DNA from: Trametopsis cervina
Lineage: Eukaryota; Basidiomycota; Agaricomycetes; Polyporales; Irpicaceae
Length of the DNA stretch: 64,000 nucleotides
Direction of reading: 5' to 3'
NCBI GenBank assembly: GCA_022385755.1
Contig: MU278370.1
Location: 381,247-445,246, forward strand
In this document: positions 24,550-37,219 of the stretch, piece after piece
Position numbering within the stretch: position 1 is the first letter of the stretch
Layout: every line of letters begins with the position of its first letter
Program-made: the position numbers and the translations under genes
Notes under the pieces: generated by a model
What the model was told of the DNA's origin: nothing
Databases searched by the model: none
What the model saw: only the letters and a program-made list of their open reading frames with translations

Positions 24550-25155
24550 ACAGTCCGACCCCGCAACCTGCATCCAACCCATTGCCTCTGTCTCCCTTTT
24601 GCGTGCACAGCCATCTGACTGGAAACGAGTAGCTCCATCGCCGTGGTGCTATTGAGGCTGTCGTGCATAGTGGGCGCGTGGGTCGTGATACTGCGGTGCA
24701 CGAATGTAGTTCAGTTATCAGTCGGCTACACACTGTGTGATCAATGAATTCGCTGTTTATTTGAATATTATTAAGACCAAGGGAGAATGAAGTCCGTCCA
24801 ATAAAAGCCTGAGAATAATAAAAGAGAGAAGAGGAGGAGTATCGATTGCTACTGGGGTGTAAGTAAAGTGTTCAGCAAAGGGAGATCATGAGATGGGGTT
24901 AAGCAAGAATGAGTAGAGCGGAAATGACAATGAGACAAATACGATGAACGGAGAGAATAGAAAAGATTAGAGGAAATATGAGGTATATGAAGGATAGATG
25001 CAGTGCAGAGTGTTTGTACGAACAGGGATGCCGACCGGTGCGTGGACCCCTGGTCGGAATATCGGCGGATTTATTGTCGATGGGCAACGATCGGACAACC
25101 ACCTAGAGAAGAATAGGCGTATCGGCATTCTTCATCTTCATCTTCATCCCCATCT
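24550..25155 (-). repeat. 3' flank of gene B, 606-bp inverted duplicate of 46972-47577
   Basis: Read on the minus strand this matches 46972-47577 base for base with few substitutions and the same length (606 bp). Shared landmarks are the GATGAA repeats next to the stop codon, GGTGGTTGTCCGATCGTTG, CTTTTATTGGACGGACTTC and GGTTGCGGGGTCGGACTGT at the outer edge. It is noncoding and should contain the 3' UTR and polyadenylation region (AATAAA-like elements occur). Confidence 0.9.
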
Positions 25156-27088
25156 CTAGTCTGCAACAACACCATCACGATCATCTTCAGCACAATAAAC
25201 GAATCTCATCTAATCCACTCACCAGTCTGTTGATCAGCACATTTCCTCTCATGTGCCAACCGGCTATCGCGCCGACTATACGTCGGCCGCTTCCCGTCCT
25301 TTTCCAGTATACACACCGCATTCCTACAAGGCAGCTTCACCTTGATCCCCATATGACTCGCCCCGTAGTGTCTTCCCACCTCCCTGTTCATCAGCGCCGC
25401 AGATTTGTACGACCTCGCACGCTTGAACCCGCACATGTGGCATGCAAAACAGTCGGTGTGTTCCAGGCCTAGGTGTCGAACGAAATGTTCCCCCAGTGCC
25501 ACTTCCTCCACCAACATGGCGGTGCTGATGATCGCCGTGCAGCCTTCCCAAGGGCAGGTGGTGAACTCCTCTAGTGGGGCTTCAGCGTCGACGACTGCGA
25601 TGTGGCGGCGCTTGGGTTTAGCTTTGTCCTTGTATTCGTCGTTCGTTTCTCCATTATAGTCATCATCAGAATCGTCGTCGCTAACTTCTGTGTCGCTCTC
25701 CTCGCCCACTTCTTCCGACTCTGCCAGCCGTAACCGCTTGGAGCCAACATCGTTGTCAGCATCTTCGTCTCCCCCGTGCTCCTCCTCGTACAGAGCGGAC
25801 CACTTGCGTTTAAGAGCTGGGCGAGACTCGTTGTGGGCGTCGTCAGATTCGTCGCTACCAGCTTCTGTATCGCTGTCTTCGTCGCCTCCCTTTGGGTCGG
25901 TGAGTTCCTCTTCCTCCTCGCTGTCGATATCTGCTACCCGGGATCTCTTGCGGCGAACATCATCGCCACCATGCTCTTCCTCCTCCTCCTCGGCGAGCAA
26001 AGCGGACCACTTGCGTTTCGCAGCCGGACGACTCTCGCCGTAGTCATCGTCAGACTCGTCGGTGCAATCCTCCAGGTCGGTATCTTCTTCTGCCTCGGTA
26101 TCTTCTTTTTCTTCGCTGTCAGAGCTCGACGCCCGCATCTTCTTATGATGAGCAGTGTCGCTGTGGGAGGCCTCATCAATCTCAGAATCCTCCTCTTCTT
26201 CCTCATACAAAGCAGACCGCCTGCGCTTCAAAGACGACCGACTCCCGTCTACGTCAGAAAGGACGCTAAACGTCACGTCAGTCCCGGAACATCCCAATAA
26301 CCGCCTCCTCTTCTCCCAGACTTACAGACAAATCTGCGCAGTGTCTACCGCCCCATGCTTCTCACACGCGTCTTCCTCAGACTCGCTCTCGTCTTCCAAG
26401 TCAAATATCCCCCTAATACCCACAATCAATACAATATTTGCAACGGACACGAAAAGAGACTACGCACCACCGGGGCTCCTTTGCTTCCGCATCCACGTGT
26501 TCTATACCAAGGTAGATAGGGCCCCAGCTGTATAGTGAACAGAACATCTCAGCACAGCGTTCGATACTTACTGACGAACGGTAGGCACTCACATCTTAGC
26601 TACATGCGGTGCCCATGGCTTCCAATACTCGATCCGTTTATGCTTGGCGACGCCGTAGTCGGAACTGCACAAACACCGCTCAGCACTTCAGCTCGTATTA
26701 GCGTGTTTAGGATGACAGCGACCTACATTCCGCTCGCTTCGTATTTATTGTCGTTGACCTTCTTGAGGCTGTTCAAAGAGACGACTGTCTGCTGGGCGGG
26801 TGCTTGCCCGGGCAGGGCACCCGCGAGGTTGGTGTCGGGTCGGCTTTGCCACTCGTCGCCGGGGCTGGATATATCGACGTCAACTCCATCCATCGCGTCG
26901 TCGACCTCTCCATCCAGGTTCAGCCAATCGTCCATCCGAAACGGCACCTCCAGCTGCGTATCACCATTTGCTAGACTAGTAAGCGTAAGCACCACCGAGC
27001 CACCACCACGCGAAGAGGCGGAGACAGCCACTCACGAGACCTCCTCTATACTCCCAGGGCCAGCAACGCCGAACATTGTGTTCTCCAT
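25156..27088 (-). CDS. Zinc-finger family protein B (long form), unknown function
   Basis: Left-arm long-form member. Seven exons on the minus strand, 27036-27088, 26727-26975, 26593-26664, 26468-26527, 26326-26412, 25223-26265 and 25156-25160, give 522 residues. The start MENTMFGVAGPGS is not similar to that of copy C, but exon 2 shares RMDDWLNLDG and GEWQS, exon 3 HKRIEYWKPWAPHVAKM, and exon 4 WGPIYL. The large exon encodes three acidic modules with the pattern KRKxSALYEEE...KRxRxA...DESDDD, then KPKRRH, then three irregular fingers from residue ~411: CPWEGC...HFVRH, CHMC...GRHYGASH and CRNAVC...HERKC. The last exon adds two coding bases and TAG. The acidic front plus basic clusters suggests a nuclear protein; function is inferred only. 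The partner copy is C at 45.1-47.0 kb. Confidence 0.85.
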
Positions 27089-28916
27089 CTAATATCGGAT
27101 GGAAGTGAAGAGTAGTGTACTGGGAGATGGAGCGCAGCGGGGAGGTTTAAGAAGCGGCGAGAGCGCGTGACGGTGTGGCCCATGGCCTTCCCAACCGCGT
27201 TTGCTATGTCGCGTATTTCCCTCGGCGCTTAAGGCCGTCTGCGGCGCGCGTGTCCGTTCTTCCTCTGTCCCTCCTCTGTCCCGTCGGCATGCAGGGCTTG
27301 TATCGTATATTATTGCTGGTATAATACTGCTGTACGAGCAAACATACACGTCAATACAAATACGACACACTATGTGGTGGGAGCGCGATACTCACCTCGT
27401 GCTTTGCATCACGTGATCGTGTTCTGGCGAGCGCGACGCGTTCGGTCACAGTCACAAGTTTAGGTCCCAAGCTATGCAGCGTTCAGAGAATCCACTAGAC
27501 ATAGATTGCATGCTTCATCCTTGTAAGTCCATTAACTAGACTATAACTTTCGCTGCTTGCTCACCTCCCGCTACCTCTTCGCATACACGCCGTGCCACTC
27601 ATCCTGTGGCCCTACACGGGCCATGGGCTATAGCATCCTCCGAGGGTCCCGCAATATAAACAAACAGGGCGGCGATAAGCCACGCTACGACGTCTCCAGT
27701 GAACCCTACATCCAAAACGCGTTATGACAGACCTGTTCTACGCAAAAACGCCACTATCGTAAGCAAACCTTATCGACCACACCAGCATGATAGACTAAAC
27801 TAACCAGCATAACAAAAAACCCTTGCATGACCAGGAGAACGTAACCCACACCAACCCACTTCCATCTCATCTCACAGAGCCTCCTACAGGCAGGTCGGGC
27901 GCCATCCCGGATGTCTGGCAGAGAAAGACAAGACACGCGAGGATGGTGCCCGACCAACCTGCGCAGACGAGACGAGACGAGGTTGGGTGGGATGGGATGG
28001 GGATGATAGGGCGGGAGGTTTGACACGGGCAGCTGGGGAATCATACATCACCATGCACCCGTCCCGTATGGTTCGGTCGGGGAGCACTGTTGAGGGCGCG
28101 GCGAGCTATTCGGCATACGCAGTGGGTTTCACTTCGACTTCGAGAGGGATACTCGCTCGTCGAGGAACGTTCAATCCTGTCTCTTCCCGCCTGCGAATCA
28201 GGATTATCAGTCAGACATCCCACTTCGCGAGCGTACTGTATGCGGTTCATGCTCATACTCACCTCACCTCACCCCAGATGCGTGCGACGCGCAACATGGC
28301 ATGGCATGGTAGCACGTCCTACTTTTGTTTGTTTTTTCCTCGAAATGGCATAGCATGGCGTGGCGTGGGGAGGCATCCAAATTCTTTTCCTCGAGGCACT
28401 CAGCCAGGCTTCGTACGCGTATGCAGACAGGATCCATTTGCTTACGAGGTCACCATCCACGCGTGTCATGACCGGATAGCAGAGTACGACATCATGCTGT
28501 TTGTGTTTGCGGAGGGGGTAGTGAACTGAACGGTCTCCCTGGCTTTTCGGTGTGGTGTGGTGTGGTCAAAGACACATTCGCGAGCTTCATCCCCACGTCG
28601 CGATGCGATGCTGTACTTTGTTTTTGGTCAGCGTCGATAAACTAGTTGATAGCAAGCTTACAGGACGGGTTTTCTAGCTTCCTGTCAACCTGGACCCAGT
28701 ATCCGACCACGCACGCTTCCATTTCTATTTGCTAGTAGAGGTGGGTGCAGGAAAGTACAAGGCCCATACGCCCCAAAGACATTCTTGTACAGCCCTCGTG
28801 TCGTCCGCAGGTCATCAAGCAGAGAACACTCGTCGCCGGATAGCCAGTCGCTGTCGCTGCGTCAACACGGGTTCTCACGATTGGATGCTACACTTCCTGA
28901 TTAGGCAATTCACATT

Positions 28917-28953
28917 CGTTCTTGTTCTTGTTCTTGTTCTTGTTCTTGTTCAA
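28917..28953. repeat. Microsatellite (CTTGTT)n, about six units
   Basis: Six consecutive six-base CTTGTT units followed by CAAGCAAAC. Confidence 0.9.
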
Positions 28954-31672
28954 GCAAACAGCGCTGCTGCTGCGATTGGGAGCGTGTTTTCCATCTTGGT
29001 CGTTAATCAAGAAGGATGTGATATGATGCGAAACTGAACTGTGGGGATGGTACGAGCCCATAAAACGCGCTGCGCACAGCTAGGCGTGTTTAGCAAGGGT
29101 AGTGCAAACGTCCCTGACCCTCCCGCGACTTGGAGTATCGCTCATAGTGCAGTGCAGGGTACAATTATAGGTCGGCATGCCGTGCATAACAAATTGGAAA
29201 CAAACCAGCATCGCTTCCTCTTCGTCTTCGTTATCGTTATATTCAGCTAATGGCAATAGAACATGCAGAGAAGTACACTCCTCGTCATCATCCAAGCCAC
29301 CCGCTCGTTTGTACAGATGGCCAGCCGAGGCGTTTACTGGATGGATGCGTCGCTGTGTTGTGTTGACTTCCAGGGACACAATACGTGAACGGTCGACTTA
29401 TCCGTACAGCGAGGTCAAGAGCTAGCTGCGCTTTTCCTGTATGCAGGTACGTCTTCACCAACCCGGCACAGCCTGACGCTCACTGCGTCTTCAAATAACA
29501 ACAGCTCTATCGGACAGCCGAACATCTCCATATGTGGGCAGACCCACTCGACCTTGCGAGGTTACTGGAACCTGAAACGTCGTGCGGAATCACCGAGGAT
29601 ATTGCTCCGAGGATCGACGTACCTGCAAATAGACATTCCTTCGCCGAGTGGCGGGCGCACTCTTCGTAGTGCGCAAGCGATTGGTTGTTTCGCTCGGTGA
29701 GTATGTGCAGTTCGTTCACCGATACATGATACGAACACACGGCTCACTTGTTCTTGTTTCTCTACTGCACAGCTGGCCGCTGGCGATGACAAGTCTAACA
29801 ATAAGTCTTTATTCAGTTACGGCGGGCCAACTTCATCCCTGTGCCCGCCTACACCCCACCACAGACGCGGCTGTCGTTATGCACACTACTGTACAACACA
29901 AGCGGACCGCCAAGCTGGAGACCCTCGACAGGCGTGGGTCCAGAGCTCGCGCGGCTCCGAACTCGTCTACGAAACAAGAGCTCATCTGGGGGCTGATTGA
30001 CGTATTTGACATCCCATGTAAGCACTTACACTTATGCTCAAGATTCGGTTCTTGGCGAGTTACAAGGTTTTGAGTTACAATAACAATAACAGCGCGTCTG
30101 GACGCTGTGAAATGCAACGGCAACGCGTTCGGAGATGGGGAGGTGAGAATATCTTTCCGTATCTGTGGCCGATAATGATTTCTCGTTCCTCAATCATGAA
30201 AAGAAGGATGCTGTATGGGATTCCGGCGTGAAGATGTCCCAACGTACGATTTTCTTGTTGCAGCTGTGCCGTTTCGTGAAAGTGAGAATGGGGCGTCCTT
30301 TGTTCCTGGGGAAGATCGTTGAACCTTTTCGTTCTGCAGGTTCTGTACACACCGAGCTTGAGAGGTTTCCTGCGTGTCGACCCCACTACATGTCGTCGCG
30401 ATGGGAATGGAGAGCTTGTACCCGAGAACACCGCTCGTACACTTGAATAGAACTCACAGGCAGCTGCTGCACTTACACGGAACTGCGTCATAGCGCGCCC
30501 ACAGACCCAGGATATGTCAATCATCATCGCACCCCACCTTTCCCAAGCAGGCGGATAAGTCCCAAAGCGCAAGGGATAAGCCCACGAGCGAACCACGCTA
30601 CGCTGTGCCCTGACACACACACCTGAATCGACCCGCTCGCTCGTGCCTTGCAACAACAACCCTCTCGCCAACGCCCGCCCGCTCGTTCTGATCGAAGTTA
30701 AATTGTGATCGGCATCTGTCTGGCCTGGGACGGTAATCTTGGCTGAACAGATGGGAGCCGCATCTGCCACACAACCTCGACCGACGATGTTGTGCGCATG
30801 CCCAGCGCCGTCCCTCTCGCGGGCCCGCATCTACATCGCTGTCTCTTCTCTTGAACTGAACCCTCGGCATTGATGAGATGAGCGGCGGGCTGTACTGATT
30901 ATCGCAAGCTCATAAATCGGAGGAAGCGACATACATGCATTCATCCATCGTCGGCGTCGGCGCATCTTCGAACATTCGTGAACCCACTTCCGGCGGGAAC
31001 CCTCATACATCTTCCCGAGTGGGCCCAGACCCCGCCCGCACTCGCGTTATTGCACTGTATGCTATGACGAGTAGGGTGCTGGGTGCAATAACATCGACGA
31101 CCCGCTTGCGTTGCATCTGATACAGTACGCCCTGCCCTCCCGCTCGCCTGCAGATCAACCGACCGCACACCTCCCGGCTCCGACGACGACGCTGCACTCG
31201 CTCACAGGGAATCCACGCGGGACACGACTGATGACGCTGATGAGCGTGTTGCGTGTCCACCCTCGAACATCCAAACCCACGCTGTGTGGAGCTAACACTC
31301 GAACGCGTACCTTCCCTCGTTCCTAGTATGATATGACGTAGCCCATGCGTCGTGCGAGTTACGAATTGTTGTTGTGTGATGCTGTTGTTGTTGTTGCGGG
31401 ATTGGATACGGCGGACCCAGCGAATTTCCGCGCTGTCGGCGAAAACTGTCTCGCGAAGGTTCTAAATGGATTAACGATAATATCGATATTGCAGGGTGTT
31501 ACAGGACAGGACAAGATAAAATTTGTGCGATAGGAAACAGCTAGCTAATCGGTGCAAATATTGGGAGAGTGCGTGAGCATGCAAGTGAATAATCAGACAA
31601 ACAGTAAGCAGTAGGCAGTGAAAGGTCCGTCAGAGTCGTAGAAGCAGCTGCGAGGTAGCTAACATGGCAGGG

Positions 31673-31697
31673 TCGGGGAGGGGGGGGGAGGGGGGTG
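31673..31697. repeat. G-rich tract
   Basis: A run of about 25 bases composed of G with single A interruptions, able in principle to form a G-quadruplex on the plus strand. Confidence 0.7.
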
Positions 31698-31850
31698 ACA
31701 GTCTATAGGGATGTAGCAAGGCAAGGTAAACGGTAATACTAGTAGATGGCGAGCATTTCAACAAAGTACGAGCACAACACAAACACAAACTTAGCGTCCA
31801 AGCAGGCGAGTTCTAAAAACGAGCGTATGTGAAAAGAAAGGCAGTAAGTG

Positions 31851-31908
31851 CAAAGGGCAAAGGCAGTAAGGGGAAGGGAGAAGGCAGTAAGGAGAAGGCA
31901 GTAAGGGG
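31851..31908. repeat. AAGGCAGTAAGG direct repeats
   Basis: The motif GGCAGTAAGG (or a close variant) occurs four times within about 70 bases, spaced 10-20 bases apart, in the presumed 3' region of the GH16 gene. Confidence 0.7.
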
Positions 31909-32280
31909 ATACTCCAAAATCGTGTGTTAGCGTCAACCAAAGCATCAAACGCGGGTGCGGGGAACGGGACAGTAACCAACGAGAAAGGAGCGAGCGTGGG
32001 ACCGGGTATGGTTATGGTATGGTTATGCGATCAGCAGCAACAGCACGCGACTGTCATTGAGTCGATGTCGAGAGGGGAGGAGAGATGAGGAGTGGCGTGT
32101 ATGCGTCCGTTGGTCGGTCGGTATATGTGGTATTGGAGAGATGGGAGTATATGGATGGGGATGGGGTGATTGAGTAATTTTGAGATCTAATTGTCCGTGT
32201 TCGTCGTCGTCTCGAGGGGGATGTCGTGTCGTGGAGGAAGGGAAGAAAACAAGGTATGCGGGGCGCAGGAAGGTAGGTTT

Positions 32281-35150
32281 CTACTTCGCGTTGCACCCAC
32301 CGCTGCCCTTCAACTTCCACATCTTCACCGAATCACTGTAAACGCAACACAACAAAATCAGCACCTTCAAAACCAGCACAAAAAAAACAGAAAAAAAGCA
32401 CAACGTACATCCTAAACGCGCGATCATCCGCACTACTCGGCCACGTCGCCTCCCACGTCCCCTGATTCTTCGCAAAGTCCACCATCGCAAGCTCGCTATT
32501 ATCCAACCACGGCTTCCCGCCCACCCCATCCGGGAACCACCCACTCGTCCCGCCCGCCGCCAAATCAAGTATCAGGAAAAACTCCTGGTTGAACGGCGCG
32601 GACGCCCCCTGCCCGTCCCATATGTTCGTCACGGCGACCTGTGCGTCTCCGCCGTCGTGTGCTGTAGGCGGGTACGCCCCGCGGTCGAAGAACGACTTCC
32701 CGCCCTTTCCGGTCAGTTTGAGGTTGATCATTGCTTGCAGACGCGAGTCGACGTAGAAACGCATCCAGTCCGGCGTCCATTCCATTGAGTAGGTGTGGAA
32801 GTCTTCGCCGTAGGTGAACCGCTTTTCTTGCCACCAGCCTACGATGTGTGATTGGACGCTTGCGAGGGGGCCGTAGTTGAGGGAACTGCGGACGTAGTTT
32901 ATACCTTGCGCGGCGTAGGACTGGCCGTTGCCTCGCGCTTCCATGATCTGTGCATCCCCACGCGTAAGCATCATACCAACCAAGTTGGAACTGCAAAGCG
33001 CGATAACTTACATCGATCTCGCCACTAAGCGGCCACTGCCCATACTTATTCTCCTCCGGCAACATCCAAATCGCCGGCCACAACCAATCACCCCTGGGCA
33101 ACTTCGCCTTAACCTCGACCTTCCCATACGCAATGCTATAATGTCCCTTCGTAGAGATCCGCGCAGACTTGACGGGGGGGATCGCGCTCTTGCCCGCGCT
33201 CGAGACGGCGGTGCAGTTGCCCTGCGACGAGTTGGACGCGATCGAGAATGTGTTCTTGCCCGCGTTGCAGTTGGCTAGTTTGTACGTGTGTCCGTTCAAA
33301 ACTGCGTCGGCGCCGATCTCGTCGGAGGTTAGAGTCGGCATTATGTACAGCTGGTTGTTGTGGATGTAGAGGTTGTCCGTCGAGTCTGTCGTCATCTCGA
33401 ACTCGCCGTTTCTGTGCACCAACGCATATCATCAGCAACCCGCTCTCACTCGCTCATGAAATGAAACACGAGACAACTCACCCAAACCCGCCGAGCTCGA
33501 TATCAGCACCCCACGTATTAGTCATATCCAGCGAATTAAAGTTATCCTCCATGATCAAACACAGCTCATCGTCCTTCAACTGCCTGACGCCCGTCCACCC
33601 AAAGAAGCACACGATCGCCGCGCCTCCAACGCCAAGGAGCATGAACGCAAGCGTCAACCACCAGCTCGCGCGTTCCCGCCCGTTCTTCTTCGTCAACCAC
33701 GGCTTGTCCTCCTTTGACAGTTTCTGCTCGAGACGCGTCGACGGCATCAGCGCGCGGGTGCGTTTCGGGTGGTGTGAGTAGGGAGAGAGGCCGGAGGCGT
33801 AGGGCGAGGAGGGGAGGTAGGTGAGAGAGGGCGGGTAGGTCGATGTGGGGATGCCGGTGCCGGGGGGCAGGGAGGGGTACGAGGGCGGAGACCAGATTGA
33901 GGACGGGCGCGAGGCGGGCGAGAGGAATGGCGCGCGCATGGCGATCTGTGGCTGAGAAGACGTGCGCGGTAACGTGCCGCCTTCTGTGAACGCAAACGAA
34001 CAGTTAGCGTCTGGAATTCATGACAACAGACGATAAGAAAAAAACAAATGCACTGACCTGCAAGCTGCGCATTGCTGCCAGCCATCGCAGCAGCCGCGCT
34101 GTTCCTATACACATTCCCACCCCCAAGCGGCGGCGTGCTCGCGCCATTCCCGTTCCCATTGCCACCGCTTCCATTGCTGCTCCAGCTCCTACGGTCCTCA
34201 GAGCCCATGAACGGCGCATACGGCCGACTAAGCGCCTCCTCGCCCTCAGGGTCCGCATAGTCCACGCTCGACCGCTCGTTGCCCAACGCGCGTACGGCGG
34301 CGTACCCGCCCGCCCCAGCCATAGGGTACGCCATGCCCATCCCAGCCGTGCCAGGCGGGCTCGCCTCGCCTCTGAGACGGGCAAAGGACTCCTGCGAGGC
34401 ACGCCGGGCGAGACTGCCCGGGATCGGCGTGCCGGGGTCGGGGTTGCCTTGGTGGCTGAGGAACGGGAAGGAGGAAGGCGGAGAGCGAGGAGCGGTTGAG
34501 CCGAGGGACGAGGGCGTGTCGAATGGGTTGCGCTCGGGCGCGTTCTGGGAGGACGAACGGCGGCGGTGGTGGTTCCGCGTGCGCGGTGCGCCGGCGGCTG
34601 CTACAGCTGCTGCTGCGCCAGCCCCAGCAGGGGCCTGTATGAACTCGCGCGAGCGGCGGTTGGCAGGGCTCAACGGTGCGTTCGCGGCTGCGCTGCCTTT
34701 GGGGCGTCCGCCCATCGCGGCTGCGAGCGCGGTCTGCTCGCGCTCACGGTCTGTGCCGTCGCGGTCGGAGTCGCTCGCGACGTCGCTGCTGTCTGCCAGT
34801 GCGCCTGCGACGGAGGAGTTCCAGCTCTGTCTGTCTGAGGCTGACCCGCTTGCGTTGGAGTCTTTGCGGGCGCCGGCGAGGAAGAAGGGGCGCGGAGGCG
34901 CGAGGGCCTTCGTTTCGTCCTCGTAGGGAGATGGGCTGTCTGTCCTTGGGGGGTCTTGGGCGTCCGGGGTGAAGGGGGTGTGCGGGGTGAGGTGCGCTTC
35001 TTCCTCGCTTGAGGGGGGCGATGGGTTCGATGAGGTCCCTGCGGGTACGCCGCCTGAGGCAGCACGGTTGGTGAAGCTGCTGCGGGCGTTGCGGTATGCG
35101 TCCGCTGAGGAGTAGCTGACCCGCGCTGATTCGCGACGTCTGTATGCCAT
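32281..35150 (-). CDS. GH16 beta-glucan synthesis protein, KRE6/SKN1 family
   Basis: Type II membrane protein of the KRE6/SKN1 group, needed in fungi for beta-1,6-glucan assembly in the cell wall. Five exons on the minus strand, 34058-35150, 33482-33983, 33012-33411, 32409-32947 and 32281-32335, give 862 residues. Residues 1-465 are a Ser/Pro/Gly-rich cytoplasmic region (MAYRRRESARVSYSS). One membrane helix (WWLTLAFMLLGVGGAAIVCF) lies near 470-490, and the GH16 domain fills the rest. The catalytic signature EIDIME (Glu-x-Asp-x-x-Glu) is split by intron 3 at residue ~665. Other family blocks: YIHNNQLYIMPTL, KGHYSIAYGKVEVKAKLPRG, WLWPAIWMLPE, FHTYSMEWTPDWMRFYVDSR, FFLILDLAAGG and DSVKMWKLKG at the end. 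The cytoplasmic part is longer than in yeast. It diverges from the GT2 gene over a 2-kb intergenic region. Confidence 0.93.
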
Positions 35151-37219
35151 CCTAGAAGTGGCTGCTCGTTGTGTGGGCTATGTGGGTAAGCGGCCGAGTG
35201 CAGTCGCGGCGGGGAGAGGAGGAGGGCGACAACGACGACGAGGACGGTGGAGGAGGAGATGATGAAGGGAGGGACACACGAAGAGGAGGGAGCGTGAGTG
35301 CGTGTTGAAGAAGACGGAGGCGATAAGGGATAGCGGACATGTCAAACTAATTATTTTTGAGATAGCGAGAGAAACGGGCGGCAAGGAAATGAGATGCAGA
35401 ACGCGAAGGTGGTGCTGTCCCATCAAAATTGCATTGCCGAGCTGCAGGCCTTCCGCTTTCGGTTGATAACGTCCGTTTGGCGCTGGGGTTGCCGGCTGGG
35501 CTCTATTTTGGGCCTGCAGCGTGTGCTCGCGAGGTCTCCCAGGCCTCCTCCCCCTGTGTCCTGCCCGCCGCTGCGAGGGTACTGTATGTGTACTGGTTGT
35601 GTGTGCCAATCGCGGAAGATTGGAAGTGAGATGGGCTATGTCATAGATCCAGGAACGCTGAAAAACATATCTGAATGGGTGCAGTGACGCAACGAGCCGT
35701 CCCATCAGACGCCATCGAAAACGCGCAATCTGTGTGTGAGATGCGATCTATTGCAGTGACGAAAGGTTGCCGACATTTCGCTCATCGTCGCTGCTGCTGC
35801 CCTGCTCGTCGACGTCAGCGAAAACAAACGGCTGAACACATTCTACACCGTCGTCGGCCATCTCGGAATCGCAGATTGGGTGCTGCAATTTTTTCTTTCC
35901 CTCAAGGCCTAGGCGCGACGGAGGTAAACGCGATATTCGCGCGGTTCATCCCAGCCAGCCGCCCGTTTCCCACCTGCCAATCGTCCCCTGCCACGGCAGC
36001 ACATTGCAAGAACAGCTGCAAACTAAAAATGCTTGTCTTGACACTCCAAGGCAAATCATGCATGTTCTGTCTGCGTTTGGAGCGCACCGAGCGCACACGA
36101 CTCTGTAGATCCTTGGCTGTTTGACTAAATCCCGGGCCCTTGCTGGGCCAACGTCAGCTACTACCTCCGTTGTCAAGGCTGCTCACTGTGCTCCACAGTC
36201 CACGCGAGACATCGAGCGACATGGTATACCCGTCGCCGGCATTGCCTCCGCCGTTCCCGACGCCGGTACTGGCATCCCCTTTGCTACAGCACTCAGAGAA
36301 CCCCGCGAGTGCGCGCCCAGAAGCTGATGATAATAGTCAGACGGAAACAGGCGAGGCAGCGAAGACGTGTTGTCCGTCGCGTGCAGATTCATTGCAGGAC
36401 CGAAACGCCGTCCTGCTATCGGAGCCTCGCCGCACAAACCGCGGGCGTGTCCGGCGGAGTGCGGTTGAGAAGGTGACCATGGTAGACGTCTCCGTCTTGT
36501 TGTTGCCTGTGTGCTGTTCGGTTCGCAACATTGTTTGCACGAATGCGGCCATCGTTATCCCCTGAACGAACTACTGTATCTTTGCTAACCCCCCACGCAA
36601 GGCGCGCCGTCGGTGTGTACGAGCCCGTGCTGCAGTGAGCTCTGTCACTGAACTCTGCCACCGCGCACATCTTGAATCTGGGAGACTCCGAGGAACGAGG
36701 GGGGGCGATAACAGCAACGACGTCATTTGTTACGGATGCACACTTGTCGGAAGATGTATTTTTCACCGGGCCCTTGGATCTATCAGTTGATGGGAAAGTT
36801 GCGACAAGACAACAAAGTGGCTCCGCACGGAGAATATACGCCTCCACCGTTCTTCACTCGACTTCTGCCCATCAATTTATAACTGCCACATTATCCAACC
36901 CGAAATTCACATATTCCTGAGAAAATGCAGACGTGAGAACTTGTATATCGCACTGATCCAACAAAACCTGTTATCGCCCATTCGTCCCTCAACCTAAAGC
37001 CGTTCGCACGACTCGCACACGCTCCCTCGTTCCTTCCTCTTCCACCACTCTCTCCGTCGTGCGTCCAAGGCAAAGACAGCACCCCCACCCTCCGTCGCCC
37101 ACAACGACGACGAGCGTGCTCCGTGTCCCGTCTTCCTCCCCCACCCACGCCAGACCCAGCGTCCCCGTCCCCCTCCCCCCTCGCATCGTAGTCCATCCCA
37201 CCGCTTGCACCCCGCAACA
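35151..37219. other. Divergent intergenic region between GH16 and GT2 genes
   Basis: Both neighbours are transcribed outward, so the promoters of both lie here. No gene supported; the open frame 36416-36847 (minus) has no domain. Bases 36960-37219 are C-rich and pyrimidine-rich, as in many 5' UTRs of strongly expressed fungal genes. The axis of the flanking inverted duplication (about 36.06 kb for the B/C pair) falls inside this region. Confidence 0.5.

Larger units (their letters stand above)
27089..32280. other. Gene-poor region, 5.2 kb
   Basis: No gene supported on either strand. The longest open frames, 30075-30830 (minus, 251 codons) and 27987-28529 (plus, 180 codons), have Arg/Ser/Pro-rich random-like composition, no domain and no paralogue. 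Simple repeats stand out at 28917-28953, 31673-31697 and 31851-31908. The last few hundred bases should be the 3' UTR of the GH16 gene. Confidence 0.45.

Noticed and set aside
24899..25102. 67-codon open frame conserved between both arms (also at 47025-47228)
   Set aside because: It lies in the 606-bp duplicated 3' flank, where all DNA is nearly identical, so conservation is no evidence for coding; it has no domain.
25690..26300. Plus-strand frames of 117-174 codons opposite gene B, and the mirror frames opposite gene C
   Set aside because: They are antisense to the Glu/Asp/Ser repeats of the zinc-finger genes and read as low-complexity Ser or hydrophobic runs.
30075..30830. 251-codon minus-strand open frame
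   Set aside because: No domain, no paralogue, random-like composition, and no promoter or splice context; the high GC content allows such frames by chance.
32565..33422. 285-codon minus-strand frame running through the GH16 intron at 32948-33011
   Set aside because: After the intron donor the frame leaves GH16 sequence and becomes Arg-rich; the spliced model rebuilds EIDIME and the rest of the domain.
36416..36847. 143-codon minus-strand frame in the GH16-GT2 intergenic region
   Set aside because: No similarity or structure, and it overlaps the probable shared promoter region.
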